Positions 58,475 through 64,000 of a DNA stretch of 64,000 nucleotides are shown here, piece after piece. Positions within the stretch are counted from its first letter, which is position 1. Each line of letters opens with the position of its first letter. The notes beneath the pieces are model-generated. The model had not been told where the DNA came from, searched no databases, and saw only the letters and a program-made list of their open reading frames with translations. Position numbers and translations under genes: made by a program. Origin of the DNA: Taeniopygia guttata (Eukaryota; Chordata; Aves; Passeriformes; Estrildidae); NCBI RefSeq assembly GCF_048771995.1, contig NC_133032.1, positions 19,855,001 to 19,919,000 of the forward strand. The letters are read 5' to 3'.

Positions 58475-60737
58475 CCATAAGATGGTTTACATTTTATTAC
58501 AAAGGAAAAAAAAAGAGTCCAACATTCCCAAAAAAGGATGCAAAGGTGCACAGAGCGATCCAGACTACTAAGAATTTGCTCAAACACCAGCAGAGAATAT
58601 ATAAATTCTTAACTCTTAGCAAAAAAATATTGATTGCATTATAACATCTATGATACAATTTCATCTGTTAACATTTCATTCGTTAACATCACTGTACAGA
58701 AATTTGTCCATGCTAAATACAAGCCTTGGACCAGATACACAAAACAATTTAAATGTATTTTTTACATCCTATATGCACAAACATTTCTTAAGTTAAAACT
58801 ATGCATACTACTTATGCATAGCACATATATGGCTTACATATTCAATGACAGGAATTCCACCTTTTGGCATGCCCTTGTCCTAGGGCTCAGAGCTTACACT
58901 GTTCCCAGCTAAACTTTGACTGCTCTGCTGTCAGAAAAGAGACAGTCAACAGGTAGGGACATGCAAGGGTCAGCAAAGGGGATTGGTTCGTGATTCCTTC
59001 TTCAGTCAGACAAAGCGTGCCCTTGACGAGGTGGAACCTGATCCTGCTGAGCTCTGGTTGGATCCCTGAAGCAGCAGATGACCAGCACACAGGTGTCAAT
59101 CACCCTTGGCACAGAGGAGAGTGCCACTGCCCCACAGGTCCCCTTCAGAGTGGACCATGGCTGATTAGAAAGACTTTTTGTTCAGTGAGGTAATGACCAC
59201 AGGGTCCGAAAAGGAGAACAGGGAGTGCAGCGTCTGGAGCCACCTGAGTGCCTACAACCTGAACGGGAGCCTAGAATTTTCCTAGCAGGTTCCAGCAGAG
59301 GGAAATGAGGTTGGCTGCAGCTGTGTAAGACACCCAGACAAATCAGGAGGGGTCATGTGCAGCTCGAGGGAAGAAGAGATGAAAATGGAGTTTCTTTACG
59401 GGCACAGTTTGGGCCGGAGGGCTCATTCTGAGGCTTCTTGCAGAGGTAACTGCCTGTGTGCTGCTGTTTTTGCTGCCCCTCAAAAAGAACAAACTCTAGC
59501 AAAGATGTTGAGCATATTGTCACCTTTGCATTTGAGATAAACCATGCCATAAGGCCTCTGTGTCACCTTCCAATTCTGAGAGGCAACAAAACATTTTGCT
59601 GAAGTGAAACAATTTTCATGTATTTCTGTTGCTGTCTCTTCCACCTACAAAACAATAAATACCAGCTTCACGGTAGGGCTGACACCAGTGCTGTTGTCTT
59701 TCAAAATATTACAGGATTCAGAATGTTTTAATCTTTAACACCAGATGCTATTCAATTAATTTTAAAGAGATATTTCAAATGCTTTCAAATTTGTTCAACA
59801 CCAGTTCTTTCCCTATGGCAGCCACTTCAGTTGGGAAGAATCTTCATTCATGCAGGCTGGTCAGCGTAACTTTGCAACTTCCCTGTACAGTCTACAAACA
59901 TTTAATTCCAGATATTTTAAGGAAGCTAACAAGTAGGACTTTTATGGTGCATGCAGCATGATTGCATGAACAAGTATCTAGAAACACATTTCATTTTGAT
60001 TTTCCATTTTCATTGGACACCAGCAGCAGTGACATGTAACAGCAATCCCAGGCAGATGACAAACATCATGTTTTCACATGTCTCATGATTAACTGGAAAT
60101 GTCTGGTACCAGTGATGCAACAAAGCAAGGTCCAACTTTGGCCGAAAAGATTATTTTGGCTAGTTTAAGAAAGCAGAATAGAAGAGGAAATAGCAACACA
60201 AAAACAACTGAAAACTTGCAAATTTTTAAGTGCCTTGAGTTACCAGCTCAGGGTTTTATATTTTACATTTTTGAACATTTTGTTCAATCACTCTCCACAG
60301 AAGTAGGATGATCCAAGAACAAGTTGACAGATAACAGCCTCTGAGATCATGAGGTAGGAACAGCTAAAGTTCTTTTCTCCTGCAACAGAGGTCAAATGAA
60401 ATTCATAAACAAGAGATTTCTGATACTACTACTTCCAATATTCTATATACTTGAATTAAGGATGATTTAGCACATGATCATTTAGTCTAACACTAAGGAT
60501 TCAGCAATTTAAAAGTACTGTTTTTTCCTTCTTTATATTGAATTTTTTTAAGGTGACATTGAAAGTGGGGTACCCATTTCAACATTTTGTAATATAAGCA
60601 CAACTGGGATGAAACAAAGAGGTTAAGAATAGCACTAAGTAAGCCTTTGTGGTATAAAACACTCCCCATTAAATGAAAGAAATGACCAAATTACCTGTCC
60701 TGCCTGAAATGTCAGAAGCTTATAAGAAATAGCAAAT
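58475..60737 (-). other. PDE1A: Probable PDE1A 3' UTR
   Basis: Sequence downstream of the PDE1A stop codon on the minus strand. The first canonical AATAAA I find on that strand is at 58493-58498 (plus-strand tttatt), which would give a 3' UTR of about 2.3 kb. Mammalian PDE1A transcripts also have long 3' UTRs. Less canonical signals closer to the stop could be used instead, so the left edge is uncertain. Confidence 0.4.
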
Positions 60738-60811
60738 CTAGTTCTGTACCAGTGCTTCTGTCTGCTCCGCGGCTTTTACAATATCTTCTGACTTACAGTG
60801 TTTAGGCTCAC
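60738..60811 (-). CDS. PDE1A: PDE1A terminal coding exon (C-terminus only)
   Basis: PDE1A is the calcium/calmodulin-dependent cyclic nucleotide phosphodiesterase 1A. On the minus strand a good acceptor (tttgtttgtcttccag) is followed by two bases that complete a split codon, then 23 codons and TAG at 60738-60740. The peptide begins EPKHCKSEDIVKAAEQ. With the expected Gly from the split codon it aligns to the mammalian isoform ending in GE..LHKNSEDLVNAEEKH (as I remember it): conserved G-E, the SED core, V-x-A, E and K/T positions. The phase matches the known split after LAAQ. Only this last exon is in the window; the catalytic domain and the penultimate exon lie past 64000. Position and orientation, tail-to-tail with PPP1R1C, match the human arrangement, which raises confidence. 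The C-terminal tail lies outside the catalytic HD domain and varies among isoforms. Confidence 0.85.
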
Positions 60812-62120
60812 CTGGAAGACAAACAAACATGATTGGCAACCTGAATGAGGAAGTTAACCAAGTCAAGAGAATCTCCACAGCCATAGACAGACAGAATCTG
60901 GTTCCTCAAGATATTTTAAGGATAAAATGAGGATTCAGTGACTGCTTCCTTTAATTGCTTTCTTACCAGAATCATCACCTCGAATTAAATAATCATCATG
61001 GTTTATCCACAAGGCAAAAGATAGAATGAAAGCAATAGATCACAGCATAAAACAAAACTATGAAGACTTTTACATGAGTGTGAATAAAATGCGTTTGAGT
61101 TTGTTTCAATTGTTTTTTGTTTTAGCTTATTGAAAGTCAAAATTCACCCTCTGCAAAGTGCTGTTTAAATCTTCTTTACCGTAGTCTTTCGAATCAGAGT
61201 CTAATTTCCTCCCAGATAATGAAAGATGCCGGCGTCAGGTTCTAAGAACTAATTTCAATCAGATAGGAGAAATGACACAGAGTAACACAAGCAGCTTTCA
61301 AACTAAGTGATACAACGTGAATCTCAAACAGATACTCATAGCGTTAAACTGTTACTTAAACATTCCGTCTGCTGCTTTGAATGAGTACAGCTGAGGAATA
61401 AATACACTGAGATGGTAGGCAAGGTACAATGTAGCAAACTCACAGCGTTATTTACTAACTACGTATAGTAACTTCTCAGTTTTACCCACTTGATAGAGAG
61501 ATCCCGCCAGTAAGAACACTGAATGGAAAATGTCAGAAAGAAAAAGCATAGAAGTCTCAAAAGTGAAAAAGATTACCTGGGAGAAGCTTAAAAGTTATAA
61601 AAATAGTGAAGGGAATATTTTTGAAAGTTAGAAAACAAAGGCAGAAGAAACTGAAAGGGAAAGAAGATTATGCATGATCTGAAATGTAAATTGAATTATG
61701 ATGGCAAGTTGAAGAAGAGACTGACAGTTCAGGAAAGAGAATTGGAGTAGAAGAAAGCAAACAGAAGAGAACAAGCATGAAGAAAGGAGAAAATTAGTGA
61801 ATCTGCCACGGCTTCACTGTAAACGAATAAGAATTGCTACTGATTTCACCTTTGTTTCACTACTTTGAATGGGGGCAGAGTGTGTACTGCTCACTGCAAT
61901 GCAGACACAAGCAGATGGGCCATATTCCCACAAGCAGCATCCAACACCACCCCTTATTTCCAATCAATTTAATGTAGGTGGAATAGAAAAGCAATACTTC
62001 AAAGGTTTTTAAAGTCTCAAAACTGGAATAACATTAATTAGAACAAGGATGTCTACAGATCTTTCAGCCTGTGGATCTTTTTGGAGGGATTTAGCAAAAC
62101 TATATTAGCATTATTATCCA

Positions 62121-62172
62121 TAAAAACAAACAAACAAAAACAAACAAACAAAAAACCAAACAAACAGAAAAA
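62121..62172. repeat. CAAA-type simple repeat
   Basis: About 50 bp of caaa/caaaa units. Simple repeat, low complexity. Confidence 0.9.
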
Positions 62173-62268
62173 AGGTGAGAAAAACTATGACAGCAAATGC
62201 TATTTATTTAAATATTTAGATTTTAAACCTGGCACTTGAGTTTGTGGAAGCCTTAAAATAAAACAGTT

Positions 62269-62715
62269 CACAGAATCACAGAATATGTTGAGTTTAAAAG
62301 GAACCTCCAAAGATCATCCCAACCAGCTCATGGTCTCGCTCAGCACCACTGCCAAGAACCACAATCTGTGCCTGAAAGCCTTATCCAAATGCTTCTTGAA
62401 CTCTGTCAGCCTTGGTGCTGTGACCACTGCCCTGGAGAACCTGTTCTGGTGGTCAGCCACCCTCTGGGTGAAGAACCTTTTGCTAATAGCCAACATAAAC
62501 CTCTTCAACATAAGGAGGCCATTTTCTCAAGTTCTGTCATTGTCAGCACAGAAGAGATCAGTGCCTGCCCCTTCTTTTCCCCTTATGAGGAAGTTGTAAC
62601 TGCAATGAGGTCTCCCCTCAGTCTCTTCTTCTCCAGGCTGAACAGACCAAGTAACCTCAGCTGCTTCACATATGGCTTCTACTCCAGACCCTTCCCATCC
62701 TTTGTCCTCCTCTAG
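62269..62715 (-). mobile_element. CR1 LINE 3' fragment, antisense
   Basis: Starts with cacagaatcacagaat, the complement of the CR1 terminal repeat. It runs through the usual complement text: ggaacctccaaagatcatcc, ctggagaacctgttctgg, aggtctcccctcagtctcttcttctccaggctgaacag. About 447 bp of the 3' region survive with many substitutions, so this is an older subfamily. The open frames at 62285-62599 and 62368-62715 are products of this element's antisense strand and are not genes. Confidence 0.93.
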
Positions 62716-64000
62716 AAGGTCCCTAATAGCTTAATATCTTTCTTATATTGCGGTATAAATTTCAAAAAACTTAACAGTAACTTCTATGGCATATATAGTT
62801 TTCTGTTTGTGCATCCAGTTTTTAAATATGATAAAAAAATGTGGTTGCTAATGGCTGTTATCTTATAAACCTTATATTATTTATAAATCTAACCTTCCCT
62901 CCATCCTTATCCCATGCATGAACATGGATACCTTCCCTTAGTCCCAGGATCCTGGTTTACCCAAGGAGCACTGAGGAAGCAGCAGCACAGCAATCTGCTC
63001 CTCCCCAGCTTGGACACAGAGGGCTCCACACCCACTGAGCTCCACGGGGCCACCACTGCACTGGGCGGTCACCAAGTGTTTGCCTGGCACAGATGATCCC
63101 CTGAGGCCACCTGCAGCACCATAAATCAAACTGGCATCTTGTGGTGTGGATCTGCCCACTGCAGTTTAACCTGGCTGCTCTCCAGAGGCTCTCACTGACT
63201 GACTGCTGGTGGTGTTGAATGTGCCACACGCTCAGTGGGACTGGGCAGTCCTCTCCTGCCACACACAGTAAAGCTACTGGCAGTCTGTTTTATCACAGAT
63301 TCATTATCTCCCTTGCATTTTGATATCAAGGATTAATGTGGCTATCATTACCAGTGAGAAGTTAAGTTTGCCAATTAGCATTTATAAATCATTGAAATGT
63401 GGAGTTGTTTAATTAAATGTAAGCAGTTTTTAAAATTAATGTTCTAATTAATAAATCACTCAGGAGAAAAGGAAAATCATCACTTTAAAAAATCACCTTA
63501 TAATAGTTTAATTTCATCTTGTACCATTCAATTAAATTAAAGTGAGATGATGGAAAGGAAAAGAGGTATTGTGGAGAAAAACAACATTCAGTCTCAACTG
63601 CAGTGGTTGTAAAAGTGACCCTCCAGTCTTCCCTTCGCACCAACCTGGACCCAGGCCAGAGCTACTCCTGCCACTAAAATATGATGGCCTACAAGAACTA
63701 CACCTAGAATGAGATGTGACACAAAAAGCAGAAAACAGCCCCTTTTAAAGTTTTTTAAATGGGAAACCCCCTCATCATACCACATCTAAACATTAATTGA
63801 CAGCTCCCAAGAATGCACATACATCATTTTCCCATGGTCCCCAACTTGTATAACTGAATCACAGAACACTTAATTGGATTTTCTGCTTTTTATAAAAGAC
63901 AGAACAATGACAGCTAACATATGAAACTTCAACTTAAATAACCATGTTGCTTTTTCTTTTCTATCTCACCCTCCCAGCCCTATCACCTGCACGTGCTCAC

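Larger units (their letters stand above)
60812..64000 (-). other. PDE1A: PDE1A last intron (partial)
   Basis: At least 3.2 kb. I looked for the exon encoding the conserved FKNNLVDIIQQNKERWKELAAQ stretch that precedes the C-terminal tail and did not find it, so the intron runs off the right edge. Contents: a CpG-retaining block at about 61180-61510, a purine-rich stretch at about 61520-61800, a CAAA repeat and an antisense CR1 fragment. Confidence 0.75.

Noticed and set aside
62285-62715. Overlapping plus-strand open frames of about 100 codons
   Set aside because: They lie inside the antisense CR1 fragment and read its complement.
63594-63785. Minus-strand 63-codon hydrophobic frame at the right edge, considered as a PDE1A exon
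   Set aside because: The peptide has no match to any PDE1A region I know, and no convincing acceptor and donor pair bounds it.

Overview
The window looks like a piece of a bird chromosome. The composition is AT-rich, coding density is very low, introns are long with GT-AG splice sites, and the only clearly recognisable interspersed repeats are four CR1 LINE 3' fragments, the dominant repeat of avian genomes. The species cannot be told from the sequence alone.

Two genes are supported. PPP1R1C (protein phosphatase 1 inhibitor subunit 1C, also called IPP5) lies complete on the plus strand. Its five coding exons are at 5318-5398, 7755-7815, 26292-26329, 28144-28204 and 50689-50777. They splice in phase into a 109-residue protein, the same length as the human protein as I recall it, with the PP1-docking KIQF motif and the PKA-type RRPT site. 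On the minus strand, 60738-60811 is a terminal coding exon whose peptide matches the mammalian PDE1A C-terminus that ends the GE...SEDLVNAEE isoforms. The rest of PDE1A lies beyond the right edge. The tail-to-tail PPP1R1C/PDE1A order is the one found on human chromosome 2q31-q32.

Layout: 1-5084 is left intergenic sequence with one CR1 scrap. 5085-5317 is the PPP1R1C promoter and 5' UTR. 5318-51065 is PPP1R1C, almost all intron (about 2.4, 18.5, 1.8 and 22.5 kb). Intron 4 holds a GC-rich minisatellite (37312-37524) with a perfect hairpin and T-run just after it. 51066-58474 is intergenic. About 58475-60811 is the probable PDE1A 3' UTR and last exon. 60812-64000 is PDE1A intron with a 450-bp CR1 fragment.

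The most interesting leads are exon-like signals that the two known transcripts do not explain: an in-frame, phase-symmetric 93-nt cassette exon candidate in PPP1R1C intron 2; a 22-nt frame-shifting microexon candidate in the same intron; a possible two-exon, minus-strand, cysteine-rich secreted small protein at 12544-13417; and extra phase-compatible terminal exon candidates for PDE1A at 55638-55738 and around 61180-61530. All are inferences from sequence and have no expression support here. I saw no tRNA or rRNA gene, no CRISPR array, and no virus-derived element I could name with confidence.
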